The translations under genes and the position numbers were made by a program. A stretch of DNA of 40,397 nucleotides, taken from JAWWPY01 sp964412845 (GTDB lineage: Bacteria; Actinomycetota; Actinomycetes; Streptosporangiales; Streptosporangiaceae). The stretch lies in NCBI GenBank assembly GCA_964412845.1, contig CAYPQM010000048.1:1-40397 (forward strand), read 5' to 3'. This document shows, in pieces, positions 40,077 through 40,397 of the stretch. Position 1 is the first letter of the stretch. Each line of letters starts with the position of its first letter. Under the pieces are notes generated by a model. The model had not been told where the DNA came from and ran no database searches. It worked only from the letters and a program-made list of their open reading frames with translations.

Positions 40077-40397
40077 ATGCCGGGCAGCATCAGCACGGTT
40101 GCCATTCACGCCGATCGCGGCGTTCATCCCAGCCGTGCCGTGGCACCGCCCATCTACCAGACGGCGACGTTCTGGGCTGAGGATGCGGAGCAGTTCGCGC
40201 AGGCCGCCGTCGACCGGCGGGGCCAGGGCTTCTACACCCGCTACGGCAACCCCAACCACGCGCAGGTCGCGGCGGTGGTCGCGGAACTGGAGCACACCGA
40301 GGCGGCGATGGTCACCGCGTCCGGGATGGCCGCGCTCACCACTGCCGTGCTGGCCCTGGTGTCCGCCGGTGACCACGTGATCGGGCAGAGGTCCACC
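40077..40397 (+). CDS. Cys/Met-metabolism PLP-dependent enzyme, N-terminal part
   Basis: First 107 codons of a trans-sulfuration family enzyme (cystathionine gamma-synthase, gamma-lyase or methionine gamma-lyase type); the gene runs off the right edge. STVAIHADRGVHPSRAVAPP, then IYQTATF, then FYTRYGNPNHAQ (the Tyr-Arg that contacts the PLP phosphate of the partner subunit), and MVTASGMAALTTAVLALVSA with the phosphate-binding SGMAA, are typical. GGAGGGG lies 6 bases before ATG 40077. The PLP lysine is outside the window, so the reaction cannot be decided. Confidence 0.9.
   Translation, partial: MPGSISTVAIHADRGVHPSRAVAPPIYQTATFWAEDAEQFAQAAVDRRGQGFYTRYGNPNHAQVAAVVAELEHTEAAMVTASGMAALTTAVLALVSAGDHVIGQRST

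Overview
The window is very GC-rich, has dense GTG starts and 1-4 base gene overlaps, and carries respiratory, menaquinone-type and ABC transport genes in an arrangement typical of filamentous Actinobacteria (Streptomyces-like or Streptosporangiales-like). I cannot name the genus. The gene order nuo - polyprenyl synthase - ... - korAB - second nuo group resembles what I recall of the Streptomyces nuo region.

Left part (1-13983): the 3' half of a complex I operon (nuoH partial, I, J, K, L, M, N, all +) is followed by a long-chain polyprenyl diphosphate synthase that probably makes the menaquinone side chain. Facing them is a complete branched-chain amino acid type ABC importer on the minus strand (substrate-binding lipoprotein, two ATPases, two permeases).

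Middle left (13984-20108): an accessory zone. It begins with a Zur-box-like site and a livH fragment, then an intact msrA. The 3' end of msrA recurs, diverged, at 15310 and 16851, with a very short possible trace at 20061. Between these copies are a small GntR regulator with a probable leaderless promoter, a NYN-domain ribonuclease, a frameshifted GntR remnant, a YCII protein, a small membrane protein, a frameshifted RepSA-like initiator from an actinomycete integrative element, and a Phd/RelE-type toxin-antitoxin pair. Two 26-bp near-identical repeats flank the last block. I read this as layered remains of elements that entered at the 3' end of msrA; no integrase is visible.

Middle right (20109-35401): ordinary chromosomal accessory genes. 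These are a SigE-type sigma factor with a membrane partner, an ECF41-type sigma factor divergent from an NAD(P)-binding protein (with two mirror-image promoters), a lipoprotein, a PLD-N membrane protein, an MDMPI-fold protein, an AhpD-like protein, an alpha/beta hydrolase, a LysR/EamA divergent pair, a decayed O-methyltransferase, a Pho84-like phosphate transporter behind a PHO box, a DUF4234 protein, an enoyl-CoA hydratase and the 2-oxoacid:ferredoxin oxidoreductase korA-korB.

Right part (35402-40397): divergent from korAB lies a reduced second nuo group with only nuoB, nuoC and nuoI, which ends in an 18-bp minisatellite. Then come a possible small ORF with its own operator-like promoter, yajQ (-), tRNA-Tyr (+), about 700 bases without a convincing gene, an Lrp/AsnC regulator and the divergent start of a Cys/Met-metabolism PLP enzyme that runs off the window.
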